Shown: positions 16,419-25,974, counted from the stretch's first letter. The stretch: 55,450 nt of DNA from Corynebacterium sp. Marseille-P3884 (GCF_017942225.1 NZ_JAGKSD010000016.1:1-55450), one strand, 5' to 3'. The notes: generated by a model from the letters alone, not told the origin. Numbers and translations are program-made.

Positions 16419-16614
16419 CACTGAACATGCGCTGTTTAGGCGCGTGCACACCTTCCGCCGATTGTCATGGCAGTCATTCGTTTGAACAGACACTGGCGTT
16501 GGCGCCGGCCCCAAACCGGACAACGTTATAGAGAAACTGAAAGCTATCAATCCCACCTCTTTTGTGGCGAGCGCGAGCAAGACACAGAACGTGGGAAGCG
16601 AGGAAGAGGTTAAC

Positions 16615-16920
16615 GTGGCGGGACAGAAGATCCGCATTCGGCTCAAGGCCTACGACCACGAAGCGATCGACGCATCTGCGAAGAAGATCGTTGAGACGGT
16701 CACCCGCACGGGTGCCCGCGTCGTCGGACCGGTGCCGTTGCCCACTGAAAAGAACGTGTACGCCGTTATTCGTTCTCCCCACAAGTACAAGGACTCGCGC
16801 GAGCACTTCGAGATGCGCACCCACAAGCGCCTCATCGACATCCTCGACCCGACGCCGAAGACGGTTGATGCCCTCATGCGCATCGACCTCCCCGCGAGCG
16901 TTGACGTGAACATCCAGTAG
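16615..16920 (+). CDS. rpsJ: 30S ribosomal protein S10
   Basis: 101 aa from GTG 16615 ([19 protein letters not shown]), behind GAAGAGG. A longer frame from 16564 adds 17 residues not found in the family. S10 is a 30S head protein that also serves as NusE in antitermination. First gene of the S10 operon; rplC follows after 14 nt. Confidence 0.97.
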   Translation: MAGQKIRIRLKAYDHEAIDASAKKIVETVTRTGARVVGPVPLPTEKNVYAVIRSPHKYKDSREHFEMRTHKRLIDILDPTPKTVDALMRIDLPASVDVNIQ

Positions 16921-16934
16921 GGAGAACAAGACAT

Positions 16935-17588
16935 ATGACTAACGAGATCAAGGGCATTCTGGGCCGCAAGCTCGGCATGACCCAGATCTTCGACGAGGAG
17001 AACCGGGTCATTCCGGTCACCGTCGTCGAGGCTGGGCCGTGCGTTGTCACCCAGATCCGCACTGAAGAGACCGATGGCTACTCCGCCATCCAGATCGCCT
17101 ACGGCGAAATCGACCCCCGTAAGGCAAAGAAGCCTCAGGCAGGCCACTACAAGAAGGCCGGCCAGAACCCGCGCCGCCACGTGGCAGAGATCCGCATGGA
17201 CGACACCTCTGCTTACGAGCTCGGCCAGGAAGTGACCGTCAATATCTTCGAGGATGAATCCTTCGTCGACGTTGCCGGCACCACCAAGGGCAAGGGCTAC
17301 GCAGGTGCCATGAAGCGTCACGGCTTCGCAGGCCAGGGTGCCGCTCACGGTAACCAGGCTTCGCACCGCCGCGTCGGCTCCATCGGTGGCTGCGCCACCC
17401 CGGGCCGCGTGTTCAAGGGCACCCGCATGGCTGGCCGCATGGGCGGCAACCGTGTGACCACCCAGAACCTCAAGATTCAAAGGATCGACGGCGACTCCAA
17501 CCTGCTCCTCATCAAGGGTGCTATCCCGGGTGCTAAGGGCAGCCTCGTCACCGTCAAGACCGCAGTGAAGGGCGGTGCTCACGCATGA
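16935..17588 (+). CDS. rplC: 50S ribosomal protein L3
   Basis: 217 aa. L3 is an early assembly protein that reaches towards the peptidyl-transferase centre. The conserved loop segments [28 protein letters not shown] and MAGRMGG are intact; the last includes the Gln-methylation region. The stop overlaps the rplD start by 4 bp. Confidence 0.98.
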   Translation: MTNEIKGILGRKLGMTQIFDEENRVIPVTVVEAGPCVVTQIRTEETDGYSAIQIAYGEIDPRKAKKPQAGHYKKAGQNPRRHVAEIRMDDTSAYELGQEVTVNIFEDESFVDVAGTTKGKGYAGAMKRHGFAGQGAAHGNQASHRRVGSIGGCATPGRVFKGTRMAGRMGGNRVTTQNLKIQRIDGDSNLLLIKGAIPGAKGSLVTVKTAVKGGAHA

Positions 17589-18274
17589 CACTGACACTCG
17601 ATGTCCACACCGCTGACGGAGCCACCAAGGGTTCCGTCGAGCTCCCGGCTGAATTCTTCGACCGTGAGGCATCCGTTCCGCTGATGCACCAGGTCGTCAT
17701 CGCGCAGCTTGCTGCTAAGCGCCAGGGCACCCACGCCACGAAGACCCGTGGCATGGTCGCCGGCGGTGGCAAGAAGCCGTTCCGCCAGAAGGGCACCGGC
17801 CGCGCCCGTCAGGGTTCGATCCGTGCTCCGCACTTCACTGGTGGTGGCACCGTCCACGGTCCGCAGCCGCGTTCCTACGCGCAGCGCACCCCGAAGAAGA
17901 TGATCAAGGCCGCTCTCGCCGGTGCCCTGACCAACCGCGCTCAGAACGACCGCATCCACGTGGTCGAGGAGCTCGTCCCTGGCCAGACCCCGTCGACGAA
18001 GTCCGCACGCGCTTTCATCGAGCGCCTGACCGACCGCAAGTCGGTGCTGCTGGTCATCGGCCGCGAGGACGCTAACTCCCGTCTTTCCGCACGGAACCTG
18101 CCGGGCGTCACCATCCTCGAGCCGGGTCAGCTGAACGCATACGACGTGCTCAACGCCGACGATGTCGTCTTCTCTGTCGAGGCTCTGCACGACTTCGTCA
18201 ACCGCGCCAACGCCGCAACCACCGAAGCCTCCGGCTCCACCGTGGTCGCAGCTGCTGAAAGCGAGGAGAACTAA
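17585..18274 (+). CDS. rplD: 50S ribosomal protein L4
   Basis: 229 aa, slightly long owing to an Ala/Ser/Glu-rich C-terminal tail. The extended loop ([20 protein letters not shown]) that lines the exit tunnel is intact, so no macrolide-type change is evident. In E. coli L4 represses its own operon through the S10 leader; whether that holds here is unknown. It overlaps rplC by 4 bp and rplW by 1 bp. Confidence 0.98.
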   Translation: MTLTLDVHTADGATKGSVELPAEFFDREASVPLMHQVVIAQLAAKRQGTHATKTRGMVAGGGKKPFRQKGTGRARQGSIRAPHFTGGGTVHGPQPRSYAQRTPKKMIKAALAGALTNRAQNDRIHVVEELVPGQTPSTKSARAFIERLTDRKSVLLVIGREDANSRLSARNLPGVTILEPGQLNAYDVLNADDVVFSVEALHDFVNRANAATTEASGSTVVAAAESEEN

Positions 18275-18576
18275 TGGCTAAGACCGCTAACTCGCGCGAC
18301 ATCATCATCGCCCCGGTCGTCTCCGAGAAGACCTACGCGCTGATGGAGCAGAACACCTACACGTTCTACGTCAACCCGAACGCGAACAAGACCCAGATCA
18401 AGATTGCCGTGGAGGACATCTTCGGCGTGAAGGTCGCTTCCGTGAACACCGTCAACCGTGAGGGCAAGCGCAAGCGCTCCCGCACCGGTTGGGGCAAGCG
18501 GAAGGACACCAAGCGCGCGTATGTCACCCTCCGCGAGGGCAGCGACTCCATCGACATTTTTGGCGGCGTCGCCTAA
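18274..18576 (+). CDS. rplW: 50S ribosomal protein L23
   Basis: 100 aa. L23 surrounds the tunnel exit and docks trigger factor and SRP. Typical [18 protein letters not shown] start and [19 protein letters not shown] helix. Its ATG overlaps the rplD stop (TAATG). A 42-nt gap precedes rplB. Confidence 0.98.
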   Translation: MAKTANSRDIIIAPVVSEKTYALMEQNTYTFYVNPNANKTQIKIAVEDIFGVKVASVNTVNREGKRKRSRTGWGKRKDTKRAYVTLREGSDSIDIFGGVA

Positions 18577-18618
18577 CGGCTCCGCACCAAAAAGAGTTCG
18601 AGCAGAAAAGGAACCACT

Positions 18619-19455
18619 ATGGCTATTCGTAAGTACAAGCCGACAACCCCGGGTCGCCGCAACAGCTCCGTTTCCGAGTTCGACGAGATCACTCGCTCGA
18701 CCCCGGAAAAGTCCCTGGTGCGACCGCTCCCGAAGACCGGTGGCCGTAACTCCCACGGTCACATCACTACCCGTCACCGCGGTGGCGGTCACAAGCGCCA
18801 GTGGCGCGTGATCGACTTCCGCCGCTCCGACAAGGACGGCATCCCGGCAAAGGTCGCTCACATCGAGTACGACCCGAACCGCACCGCCAACATCGCGCTG
18901 CTGCACTACGCAGACGGCGAGAAGCGCTACATCATCGCACCGAAGGGCCTGACCCAGGGTACGGTCATCGAGGCTGGCGCTAACGCCGACATCAAGGTCG
19001 GCAACAACCTGCCGCTGCGCAACATCCCGACCGGTACGACCATCCACGCTGTGGAGCTCAAGCCGGGCGCAGGTGCGAAGCTGGCTCGTTCCGCTGGCGC
19101 GTCCATTCAGCTGCTCGGTAAGGAAGGCTCCTACGCAGTTCTGCGTATGCCGTCCTCCGAGATCCGCCGCGTGGACATCCGCTGCCGCGCGACCGTCGGT
19201 GAGGTCGGCAACGCTGACCAGATCAACATCCGTTGGGGCAAGGCCGGCCGTATGCGCTGGAAGGGCTGGAGGCCCACTGTCCGCGGTGTTGTCATGAACC
19301 CGGTCGACCACCCGCACGGTGGTGGCGAGGGCAAGACCTCCGGTGGTCGCCACCCGGTTTCCCCGTGGGGCCAGAAGGAAGGTCGCACCCGCAACCCGAA
19401 CCGTTATTCCAACAACATGATCGTGCGTCGCCGCCGCCCGAACAAGAAGCGCTAA
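18619..19455 (+). CDS. rplB: 50S ribosomal protein L2
   Basis: 278 aa. L2 is needed for subunit association and the peptidyl-transferase centre. The N-terminal [12 protein letters not shown], the central [17 protein letters not shown] and the catalytic-region [12 protein letters not shown] with its conserved His are all present. RBS AAAGGAA. Codon use is strongly biased, as expected for high expression. Confidence 0.98.
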   Translation: MAIRKYKPTTPGRRNSSVSEFDEITRSTPEKSLVRPLPKTGGRNSHGHITTRHRGGGHKRQWRVIDFRRSDKDGIPAKVAHIEYDPNRTANIALLHYADGEKRYIIAPKGLTQGTVIEAGANADIKVGNNLPLRNIPTGTTIHAVELKPGAGAKLARSAGASIQLLGKEGSYAVLRMPSSEIRRVDIRCRATVGEVGNADQINIRWGKAGRMRWKGWRPTVRGVVMNPVDHPHGGGEGKTSGGRHPVSPWGQKEGRTRNPNRYSNNMIVRRRRPNKKR

Positions 19456-19471
19456 GAGGAGGTAAATTCAC

Positions 19472-19747
19472 ATGCCACGCAGCCTGAAGAAAGGCCCGTT
19501 CGTCGACGAACACCTCCTCAACAAGGTGGACGCACAGAACGAGGCTGGCACCAAGCAGGTCATCAAGACCTGGTCCCGCCGTTCGACCATTCTCCCCGAT
19601 TTCATCGGCCACACCTTCGCCGTCCACGACGGCCGCAAGCACGTGCCGGTGTTCATCGACGAGTCCATGGTCGGCCACAAGCTCGGTGAGTTCGCACCGA
19701 CCAAGACCTTCAAGGGTCACGTCAAGGAAGAGAAGGGGCGTCGATAA
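19472..19747 (+). CDS. rpsS: 30S ribosomal protein S19
   Basis: 91 aa, with the conserved [11 protein letters not shown] start and [13 protein letters not shown] end. RBS GAGGAGG. An exact copy of the iterated 11-mer (19739-19749) spans its last Arg codons, its TAA stop and the ribosome site of rplV. Confidence 0.98.
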   Translation: MPRSLKKGPFVDEHLLNKVDAQNEAGTKQVIKTWSRRSTILPDFIGHTFAVHDGRKHVPVFIDESMVGHKLGEFAPTKTFKGHVKEEKGRR

Positions 19748-19749
19748 GC
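19739..19749 (+). repeat. Iterated 11-mer, copy 6
   Basis: Exact copy spanning the rpsS stop codon and the rpsS-rplV junction. Confidence 0.9.
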
Positions 19750-19750
19750 G

Positions 19751-20107
19751 ATGAGTGAAACGATCACTTCCGCACACGCAACCGCGAAGTACGTGCGCAC
19801 TTCCCAGATGAAGGCGAACCGTGTTCTCGACCTCGTCCGCGGCAAGTCCGTGTCCGAGGCCCTGGCGATCCTGAAGTACGCGCCGCAGTCCGTGTCCACC
19901 CAGGTGGCCAAGGTCGTCGCGTCCGCTGCTGCGAACGCCGAGAACAACTTCGGTCTTGACCCGCGCACGCTGGTCATCTCCGAGGCATACGCCAACGAAG
20001 GTCCCACGATGCGCCGCTACCAGCCGCGCGCCCAGGGCCGCGCCTTCCAGATCCGTAAGCGCACCTGCCACATCACCGTGGTAGTCGAGAGCCAGAAGGA
20101 GGCTTAA
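19751..20107 (+). CDS. rplV: 50S ribosomal protein L22
   Basis: 118 aa. L22 lines the exit tunnel with a beta-hairpin (segment [20 protein letters not shown]), which is intact. It starts 3 nt after rpsS; the usual ribosome site is short here because the iterated 11-mer occupies the junction. Confidence 0.98.
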   Translation: MSETITSAHATAKYVRTSQMKANRVLDLVRGKSVSEALAILKYAPQSVSTQVAKVVASAAANAENNFGLDPRTLVISEAYANEGPTMRRYQPRAQGRAFQIRKRTCHITVVVESQKEA

Positions 20108-20110
20108 ACA

Positions 20111-20854
20111 ATGGGTCAGAAAATCCACCCGCACGGCCTCCGGCTGGGCATCACTTCTAACTGGAAGTCCCACTGGTACGCCGACAAGTCCTACGCGGAT
20201 TACGTCTCCGAGGACATCAAGATCCGCGAGTACCTGAACAAGAACCTGCAGCGCGCCGGCATCGCTGACATCGTCATCGAGCGCACCCGCGACCGCGTCC
20301 GCGTGGACATCCACACGGCACGTCCGGGCATCGTGATCGGCCGCCGCGGTGCTGAGGCTGACCGCATCCGCCGCGAGCTGGAGAAGCTCACCGGCAAGAT
20401 GGTCGCCCTCAACATCCTCGAGGTCAAAAACGTCGACGCTAACCCCGCTCTGGTCGCCCAGAACGTGGCTGAGCAGCTGGTCAACCGTGTGGCTTTCCGC
20501 CGCGCGATGCGCAAGGCTATCCAGTCCGCTATGCGCCAGCCGCAGGTCAAGGGCATCAAGATTCAGTGCTCCGGCCGTCTCGGCGGCGCTGAGATGTCCC
20601 GCGTTGAGCGTTACCACGAGGGCCGCGTCCCGCTCCACACCCTGCGTGCGGAGATCGACTACGGCCTGGCTGAGGCAGAGACCACCTTCGGCAACATCGG
20701 TGTCAAGGTGTGGATCTACAAGGGCGACGTCGTTGGTGGCGTGCGCGAGTCCGAGCTGAACGCTCCGGGCAATGAGCGCCGCGGCCGCGGTGACCGCCGT
20801 CCCCGCCGCGGTGGCCAGCGCCGCCAGCGCGCAGAGCAGAAGAAGGAGGGCTAA
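20111..20854 (+). CDS. rpsC: 30S ribosomal protein S3
   Basis: 247 aa. Contains the KH domain [16 protein letters not shown] and the typical N-terminus [14 protein letters not shown]. The C-terminal 30 residues form a Gly/Arg-rich tail ([18 protein letters not shown]), common in actinobacterial S3. Part of the S10 operon, 3 nt after rplV. Confidence 0.98.
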   Translation: MGQKIHPHGLRLGITSNWKSHWYADKSYADYVSEDIKIREYLNKNLQRAGIADIVIERTRDRVRVDIHTARPGIVIGRRGAEADRIRRELEKLTGKMVALNILEVKNVDANPALVAQNVAEQLVNRVAFRRAMRKAIQSAMRQPQVKGIKIQCSGRLGGAEMSRVERYHEGRVPLHTLRAEIDYGLAEAETTFGNIGVKVWIYKGDVVGGVRESELNAPGNERRGRGDRRPRRGGQRRQRAEQKKEG

Positions 20855-20859
20855 GACAC

Positions 20860-21276
20860 ATGCTTATCCCGAAGCGCGTTAAGTACCGTCGCCAGCACCG
20901 TCCGGGTCGTTCCGGCGTGTCCAAGGGCGGCAACACCATTAACTTCGGTGATTTCGGCCTGCAGGCTCTCGAGCCGGCCTACATCACCAACCGCCAGATC
21001 GAGGCAGCTCGTATTGCCATCAACCGTCACGTCAAGCGTGGCGGCAAGGTCTGGATCAACATCTTCCCGGATCGTCCGTTGACCCAGAAGCCGCTCGGCG
21101 TGCGTATGGGTTCCGGTAAGGGCCCGGTGGAGAAGTGGGTGGCCAACGTCAAGCCTGGCCGCATCCTGTTCGAAATGTCCTACCCGAACGAGGCTGTCGC
21201 TCAGGAAGCTCTGCGCCGCGCTGGCGCTAAGCTGCCGTGCAAGACTCGTATCATCTCGAAGGAGGACCAGTTCTAA
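20860..21276 (+). CDS. rplP: 50S ribosomal protein L16
   Basis: 138 aa. L16 helps organise the A-site tRNA region. [17 protein letters not shown] start and [19 protein letters not shown] core conserved. The stop overlaps the rpmC start (TAATG). Confidence 0.98.
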   Translation: MLIPKRVKYRRQHRPGRSGVSKGGNTINFGDFGLQALEPAYITNRQIEAARIAINRHVKRGGKVWINIFPDRPLTQKPLGVRMGSGKGPVEKWVANVKPGRILFEMSYPNEAVAQEALRRAGAKLPCKTRIISKEDQF

Positions 21277-21509
21277 TGGCTACTGGAACCCCTGCACACG
21301 AGTTCCGTGAGCTCAATGATGCTGAGCTGAATGACCGCCTGAGCGCCGCCAAGGAAGAGCTGTTCAACCTGCGCTTCCAGCTGGCGACCGGTCAGCTGAC
21401 CAACAACCGTCGTATCCCGGCGGTCAAGCGTGACATCGCACGTATCTACACGGTGCTGCGTGAGCGTGAGCTTGGCCTGTCCACCGTCCCTGGTGAAGGA
21501 GCTAACTAA
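21276..21509 (+). CDS. rpmC: 50S ribosomal protein L29
   Basis: 77 aa from ATG 21276. A longer frame into rplP is not real. Typical [30 protein letters not shown] helices. Overlaps both neighbours by one base, so tightly coupled. Confidence 0.97.
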   Translation: MATGTPAHEFRELNDAELNDRLSAAKEELFNLRFQLATGQLTNNRRIPAVKRDIARIYTVLRERELGLSTVPGEGAN

Positions 21510-21772
21510 TGTCTGAAACGAACAAGGGCCTGCAGAAGCGCCGCCGCGGCTACGTGGTCTCCGACAAGATGGATAAGACCATCGTTGTCGAGATCGAGGA
21601 CCGCAAGTCCCACGCGCTGTACGGCAAGATCGTCCGTAACACCAGCCGCGTGAAGGCACACGACGAGGAGAACACCGCCGGCATCGGCGACCTCGTCCGC
21701 ATCGAGGAGACGCGTCCGCTGTCCAAGGACAAGCACTTCCGTCTCGTCGAGGTCATCGAGAAGGCACGCTAA
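21509..21772 (+). CDS. rpsQ: 30S ribosomal protein S17
   Basis: 87 aa. S17 binds 16S rRNA early in assembly. [20 protein letters not shown] and [20 protein letters not shown] are conserved. Last gene of the S10 operon; a strong terminator follows, separating it from the inserted lipoprotein array. Confidence 0.98.
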   Translation: MSETNKGLQKRRRGYVVSDKMDKTIVVEIEDRKSHALYGKIVRNTSRVKAHDEENTAGIGDLVRIEETRPLSKDKHFRLVEVIEKAR

Positions 21773-21775
21773 AAC

Positions 21776-21786
21776 GCTTATCGACG
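21776..21786 (-). repeat. Iterated 11-mer, copy 7
   Basis: Exact copy between the rpsQ stop and the S10 operon terminator. Confidence 0.9.
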
Positions 21787-21794
21787 ACCACCCC

Positions 21795-21844
21795 ACGCCC
21801 GCCCCCATCCCACACACTGTTGGATTTTGGGGGCGGGCGTTTTT
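21795..21844 (+). terminator. Rho-independent terminator of the S10 operon
   Basis: 12-bp perfect stem ACGCCCGCCCCC / GGGGGCGGGCGT (21795-21806 with 21829-21840), then TTTTT. The iterated 11-mer (21776-21786) lies between the rpsQ stop and this stem. Confidence 0.9.
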
Positions 21845-21853
21845 GGTGCGCAT

Positions 21854-21859
21854 TAGTAT
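21854..21859 (+). promoter_or_regulatory. -10 box of a leaderless promoter (TAGTAT)
   Basis: TAGTAT, 7 nt before ATG 21867, immediately downstream of the S10 terminator. Confidence 0.55.
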
Positions 21860-21866
21860 TGTTCGC

Positions 21867-22760
21867 ATGATGCGCAGGGCTGTTCTCGGTGTGGTGGGTG
21901 CGTTTGCCATGCTGCTTGGCGGGTGCGCGGACCCAGTGGCCGATGAGGTCGCGCAGTTGGAGTCGTGGGCGCAGACCGAGCCGGCGTTGCAGGACGTGAA
22001 TTTCACGCGGGTGGTGGCCGGCGGTTTCAAGTCGTCGGATATCTCGGTCGGGGGTTCGCTGAATGTGGATACGGTGCCGGAATTCGTCGACGCTTTGGTC
22101 GCATTGCGCAGCAAGGAGATCGAGGTGCAAGAAGGTGTGATCAACGCCTTCACGTCCCATCTCTCCGCGGATATCGACGGCACCGATTTCTCGTGGGAGG
22201 GCCCGTTCCCGTCGGAGGAATTCGGCGGCGACATGACGGAGATCCTGGCGCCGTTCGCGGCACCGGCTGTGGGGGAAATCGAGGTGACTGTGGTAACTAG
22301 TGATGGGGGATTCACGGGGAGGGTGTACAGGGAGGCGTCGATAAGCGATGGCGAAGCGCGCGACTTCCGCGACGCCGCCTACGAACATCTCGGTGCGCGC
22401 GGGACCGATTTCGCGCTGCACGGCTTCCCACCTGCCGGGCGACTGCTTCTCGACGATGCCCGCGAGGTGATCCCTTTTATCGAGCGGGTCGCTGCCGCGA
22501 GCCGGATGCGGCTCGATTCCGTCGACAACCGCGTCACGAACTCCGTGTGGGATTTCTACACCGAGGATCCCTTCGACGAGGCCGATGTGCGCGCCGTCGT
22601 GGAGCTGCTCGCCACGCCTATCGACGGCAAGACCGCGACCCTCGTCCTCCACGGCCCCGACGGACGACTAGGTATGGCCGACGTCGGGCAACCCCGTGAC
22701 GCGCAGCCCGCCCGCAACGAGCCCTGGAGCGCGCAACTGCAAGCCATCGCCGCGTCGTAG
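21867..22760 (+). CDS. Lipoprotein, paralogue 1 of a tandem family
   Basis: 297 aa. Signal peptide with lipobox LLGGC (Cys about 20), so anchored on the outer face of the cytoplasmic membrane. Shared family features: a WAQTEPALQDVNF-type segment after the anchor, NVDTVPEFVDALVALRSKEIEV, SDGEARDFRDAAYEHL, WDFYTEDPFDEADVRAVVELL, GPDGRLGMADVG, and a final PWSAQLQAIAAS. The periodic alpha/beta pattern suggests two similar domains. No catalytic residues stand out and I know no named family. The leaderless promoter fixes the start. An ATA-containing 11-mer copy (22336) encodes ASISD. Confidence 0.75.
   Translation: MMRRAVLGVVGAFAMLLGGCADPVADEVAQLESWAQTEPALQDVNFTRVVAGGFKSSDISVGGSLNVDTVPEFVDALVALRSKEIEVQEGVINAFTSHLSADIDGTDFSWEGPFPSEEFGGDMTEILAPFAAPAVGEIEVTVVTSDGGFTGRVYREASISDGEARDFRDAAYEHLGARGTDFALHGFPPAGRLLLDDAREVIPFIERVAAASRMRLDSVDNRVTNSVWDFYTEDPFDEADVRAVVELLATPIDGKTATLVLHGPDGRLGMADVGQPRDAQPARNEPWSAQLQAIAAS
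22336..22346 (+). repeat. Iterated 11-mer, copy 8
   Basis: Exact copy in lipoprotein paralogue 1; SIS with the rare ATA codon. Confidence 0.9.
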
Positions 22761-22775
22761 CGGAAGTTTCGCCGC

Positions 22776-22781
22776 TAAAAT
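22776..22781 (+). promoter_or_regulatory. -10 box of a leaderless promoter (TAAAAT)
   Basis: TAAAAT, 7 nt before GTG 22789. Confidence 0.6.
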
Positions 22782-22788
22782 CGCGCCT

Positions 22789-23799
22789 GTGAAAAAGAAG
22801 GACAAGATCGGCCTCGGCGCGGTGGTCGCGACCTACTCCTTCGTGTTCCTCGCCGCGTTTCTCTACGAACCCGCCCACGGCGGCCCCGGCGGGCCGCACC
22901 GATCCAACATGAAAAGCCTAGATGAATGGGCTGCCGAAGATCCCGTGATGAAAGACCTCACCTTCTCCTACGTCGGCGCCGAGCCGGAGGAATTCACCCG
23001 GGCGGAAGTCAGCGGGACCCTCAATGTCGGAAGCGTGCCCGAATTCTTCGCTGCTTTGGTCGCCCTCGAGGGCAAGGGGCCGGAGCCGGGTCGTGCGACG
23101 AAGCTGACCGCTGCTGGCGTGTCGGCGGACATCGACGGGACGACGTTCACCTGGTCCGGCGAGCTCCCCGAGGCGGAGAAAGCCGCTGACGCGGAAGAGC
23201 TGTACGCGCCGTTCGCTGCGCCCGAGGTGAAGAAACTGAAACTGCACGCGCCCCACCGGATAGAAATCGACGCGGAGGTGACCCGGAATATGTCCGTCAG
23301 CGACGATGACGCCCGCGCCTTCCGGGACAAGGCGTACAGCCATGTGCAGAAGTACCCAGATGCGTCGTTAATGATGATGGGCTTTCCTCTGGCAAAACCG
23401 GCCCAGGAGCGCGGTCCGACAGGCATGCCGGGCGGTGAGGGCGAACCATTCTTATTGCCGCGCCTTCAGCTTGTCTCCGAATACACCACCTACACCGAAC
23501 TGGTGGAACAAGCCGAACATGTGGACGCCGCCTCCGACATGTTCCTCACAAGCGTGAACAACGCTGAAGGCCCTGACAGCGAGTGGACCTTCTACACCGA
23601 GGGCGAATTCGACGAGGAGGGCCTGCGCGCGATCAAGGAGATCCTGACCGAACCCGTCGACGGGAAACGCGTGTGGGTGCGAATCGAAGGCCCCGACGGA
23701 CTCCTCGGAACGGTGAAAGTGGGAAAGCCGCGGGCGAGGCCGAAAGCCTACGAGCAACATCCGTGGGAAGAGCGCATGCAGGAAGTGTTGGGCCCGTAA
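22789..23799 (+). CDS. Membrane-anchored paralogue 2 of the tandem family
   Basis: 336 aa from GTG 22789. Unlike paralogue 1 it has no lipobox: a KKKDK start is followed by one TM segment (about residues 7-27) acting as an uncleaved anchor. The outer domain repeats the family features: SLDEWAAEDPVMKDLTF, NVGSVPEFFAALVALEGK, SDDDARAFRDKAYSHV, WTFYTEGEFDEEGLRAIKEIL, GPDGLLGTVKVGKP, PWEERMQEVLGP. It has its own leaderless promoter. Function unknown; probably a receptor-like or scaffolding envelope protein. Confidence 0.75.
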   Translation: MKKKDKIGLGAVVATYSFVFLAAFLYEPAHGGPGGPHRSNMKSLDEWAAEDPVMKDLTFSYVGAEPEEFTRAEVSGTLNVGSVPEFFAALVALEGKGPEPGRATKLTAAGVSADIDGTTFTWSGELPEAEKAADAEELYAPFAAPEVKKLKLHAPHRIEIDAEVTRNMSVSDDDARAFRDKAYSHVQKYPDASLMMMGFPLAKPAQERGPTGMPGGEGEPFLLPRLQLVSEYTTYTELVEQAEHVDAASDMFLTSVNNAEGPDSEWTFYTEGEFDEEGLRAIKEILTEPVDGKRVWVRIEGPDGLLGTVKVGKPRARPKAYEQHPWEERMQEVLGP

Positions 23800-23831
23800 A
23801 CGCCGGGTGACGCCTCGAATCGGCCGTTAAA

Positions 23832-23938
23832 CTCAGGCGGTATGGTGCGGTCGCATTGCGCAGCAAGGAGATCGAGGTGCAAGACGGTGCGATCAACAGC
23901 CGTGGAACGAGCAGCTGCATGCGGTGATTTCCCAGTAG
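23832..23938 (+). pseudogene. Remnant of a further paralogue of the tandem family
   Basis: About 107 bp between paralogues 2 and 3. A segment at about 23850-23899 is nearly identical (two differences in about 50) to paralogue 1 at 22096-22145 (VALRSKEIEVQ region). It is followed by DNA whose other frame reads PWNEQLHAVISQ and a stop at 23936, matching the family's C-terminal PW-x-x-x-(L/M)-Q motif. A TAAACT box precedes it. This is a copy with a large internal deletion and a frame change. Confidence 0.75.
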
Positions 23939-23941
23939 GAT
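23936..23941 (+). promoter_or_regulatory. -10 box of a leaderless promoter (TAGGAT)
   Basis: TAGGAT, 7 nt before ATG 23949. It overlaps the stop codon of the remnant paralogue, so the remnant's 3' end now supplies the promoter. Confidence 0.55.
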
Positions 23942-23948
23942 CGCTCTC

Positions 23949-24938
23949 ATGAAGGCGAAGAACCAGGTGAACACCATCGTGTTGTTGGTTACCGTTGCGA
24001 TCCTCTTTGCCTTCGCCGCCGTCTACCCATCTAACAAAGACGAAAAACTCTCCGAGACCCAGCGCCTGGAGAGATTCGTCGCAGACGACCCAGTGATGAA
24101 GGACCTCACGTTCGATCGCGATACAGGCAGGTCGGGGTACCCTCAGCGAATCAGCGTTGACGGCGTCCTTCACGTCGAAAGCGTGCCGCAGTTTATCGAT
24201 GTTTTAGAAACCCTCCGCAAGAAGGAGCGGAACCGAGAGCAGGCAATTGACCTAACGTCCACCGGCATCACTGCGGATATCGGAGGAACGTCATTGGTCT
24301 GGTACGGAAGAATGCTGGATCGGAAAGACGCGCGCCGAAACGAGAAACTGATCGAACCGTTGGTGGCGCCGGGCGTTGCAGAAATTAAAGCCACCCTATA
24401 TGAGCATGACATAGGGCTGGAACTGCGAGCTACGCGTGGTTCGAGCCTCTCTGACGACGAAGCTCGCGCCTTCCGCGACAAAGCCTATGAGAACTTCGCT
24501 GCGGACAGTGACGCACGACTTGAATTATGCGGTTTCCCCCTCATGCACTCCACGGAGTTTGTCGAGCAACAGGACTGCGCGCCGCCAGAACTCGCCCTCA
24601 ACCCTGAGGATGGGACCTACCAGGAGCTTCTTGAGCGCGCCAACCGCATAGATGTTGCGACCGATATGTCCCTCACCGTCGTGAGCGGCACCGAAGAACA
24701 CCGCGAGGAAGAATACAGCGTGTGGGGCTTCTACACCGAAGGCGAATTCGATGAAGAAGGTCTGCGCGCCGTCAAGGAGATCCTGTCCGAAACTCCCGAA
24801 AAGAGGCCCACTCTAATCGTCATCCTTGGCCCCGAGGGGGCCCTCGGTGGTGTTTACATGGGGAAGCCTCCGTCGGAGTCAGCGTCCTATGACGAGTGCC
24901 CGTGGCAGGAACGCATGCTGCAAGTTTTAAATGGGTAA
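23949..24938 (+). CDS. Membrane-anchored paralogue 3 of the tandem family
   Basis: 329 aa. N-terminal TM anchor (about residues 9-27), no lipobox. Family features: RFVADDPVMKDLTF, HVESVPQFIDVLETLRKKE, SDDEARAFRDKAYENF, WGFYTEGEFDEEGLRAVKEIL, ending PWQERMLQVLNG. It carries two extra cysteines (LELCGFPLM and EQQDCAPPE) that could form a disulphide. It most resembles paralogue 2. Lower GC than its neighbours in places. Confidence 0.75.
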   Translation: MKAKNQVNTIVLLVTVAILFAFAAVYPSNKDEKLSETQRLERFVADDPVMKDLTFDRDTGRSGYPQRISVDGVLHVESVPQFIDVLETLRKKERNREQAIDLTSTGITADIGGTSLVWYGRMLDRKDARRNEKLIEPLVAPGVAEIKATLYEHDIGLELRATRGSSLSDDEARAFRDKAYENFAADSDARLELCGFPLMHSTEFVEQQDCAPPELALNPEDGTYQELLERANRIDVATDMSLTVVSGTEEHREEEYSVWGFYTEGEFDEEGLRAVKEILSETPEKRPTLIVILGPEGALGGVYMGKPPSESASYDECPWQERMLQVLNG

Positions 24939-24970
24939 CCTGCTCAAAGCAGTGCGTCTGCTTTCGCCGT

Positions 24971-24976
24971 TAAAAT
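24971..24976 (+). promoter_or_regulatory. -10 box of a leaderless promoter (TAAAAT)
   Basis: TAAAAT, 8 nt before ATG 24985. Confidence 0.55.
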
Positions 24977-24984
24977 CCGGCGTT

Positions 24985-25911
24985 ATGGCGAGGAAACCTT
25001 TTTCCATCATTGTTTCGGTGCTGCTCGGCATGTGCGCACTGTTGCTCGGCGGCTGCGCGAAGATCGACAAGCAGGTCGACGCCGTCGCCGCGTGGGCGGA
25101 TCAGGACCCTGTGTTTTCGGACCTCACCGTGCAGCAGAACAATGAAGGCGTTCCCACGACGCAGGTGAAATTCAGAGGGGAACTCCACGTTGACGACGTC
25201 GACCAGCTTTTCGAGGCATTGACAGCACTCCACGCTAAGCAAGAGGAGATGAAACGCAAAGGTGTGGCATCTTTCAGCCTCGCACTGAAAGCCCAGATAG
25301 GAGCGACGCGGTTCTTCTGGGATGGGCAACTCCCAGAGCCAGCCACGCAGGCGGAGCAGCAGAAAGCCTACGAACTGCTTGCCGACGCCGCCATCGGGAG
25401 CGTCCACATCTTGGCAGGCAGTTCTAGCACCCGTGTGACCGTGGATCCGTCGGAAAGCGCGGACGACAGCCGCACGATCCAGATCCGCGACAGTTTGTAC
25501 CGGACGCTCGATGCCACGGACACAGGCATTGCGACCAGGTTCAACGGCACGCCGCTCAGACCGGGCGGCGCACCGGTGTCGTTGGAGCTCGGAGCGTTTC
25601 AGGTGCCGTACACAGAGGCACTGGCCTTCGTGAAGCGTGTCGACGCAGCGGTGCCCGAGATCCGCGTAGAGCAGGTCGCAGGCGACACCAAATGGCGGTT
25701 CTACACCGAGTCGCAGTACGACGAGTCGGACCTGCGCGCGCTGAAAAAGATCCTCTCCGAGCCGGCGGCGGGGGAGAGCCCGTCGGTGATCATCGATGGG
25801 CCGGAGGACCGGCTGGGGTGGGCGTACGTCAATAAGCCCCTGGCTGAGCAGCCGGACGATCCCTCCGAGTGGAGCCCACGCATGCAGGAACTTTTCGCTT
25901 CGGACGCCTGA
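24985..25911 (+). CDS. Lipoprotein, paralogue 4 of the tandem family
   Basis: 308 aa from ATG 24985; the longer frame from 24931 overlaps paralogue 3 and is disfavoured by the -10 box. Signal peptide with lipobox LLLGGC (Cys about 24). Family features: VAAWADQDPVFSDLTV, HVDDVDQLFEALTALHAKQEE, WRFYTESQYDESDLRALKKIL, GPEDRLGWAYVNKP, SPRMQELFASDA. It is the most diverged intact member. Lipid-anchored (1, 4) and TM-anchored (2, 3) forms are thus mixed within one array. Confidence 0.75.
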   Translation: MARKPFSIIVSVLLGMCALLLGGCAKIDKQVDAVAAWADQDPVFSDLTVQQNNEGVPTTQVKFRGELHVDDVDQLFEALTALHAKQEEMKRKGVASFSLALKAQIGATRFFWDGQLPEPATQAEQQKAYELLADAAIGSVHILAGSSSTRVTVDPSESADDSRTIQIRDSLYRTLDATDTGIATRFNGTPLRPGGAPVSLELGAFQVPYTEALAFVKRVDAAVPEIRVEQVAGDTKWRFYTESQYDESDLRALKKILSEPAAGESPSVIIDGPEDRLGWAYVNKPLAEQPDDPSEWSPRMQELFASDA

Positions 25912-25974
25912 TGTGTGAGGTGCGTTACTCTTGAGACAGGGAAGCCTGAATCGGTGAAAGGAGATACGCACACC

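Larger units (their letters stand above)
15983..16614. other. Divergent intergenic region: Asp23 operon and S10 operon leaders
   Basis: 632 bp between the Asp23 operon (minus) and rpsJ (plus). It contains one exact iterated 11-mer (16222), a degenerate copy (CGTCGATAGGC at 16349) forming a long imperfect inverted repeat with the first, a small open frame with a ribosome site (16303-16374), and a nested hairpin (16380-16418). I could not settle on a promoter for either operon; TATAGA at 16527 is a possible -10 box for rpsJ but lacks a good -35. Confidence 0.6.
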
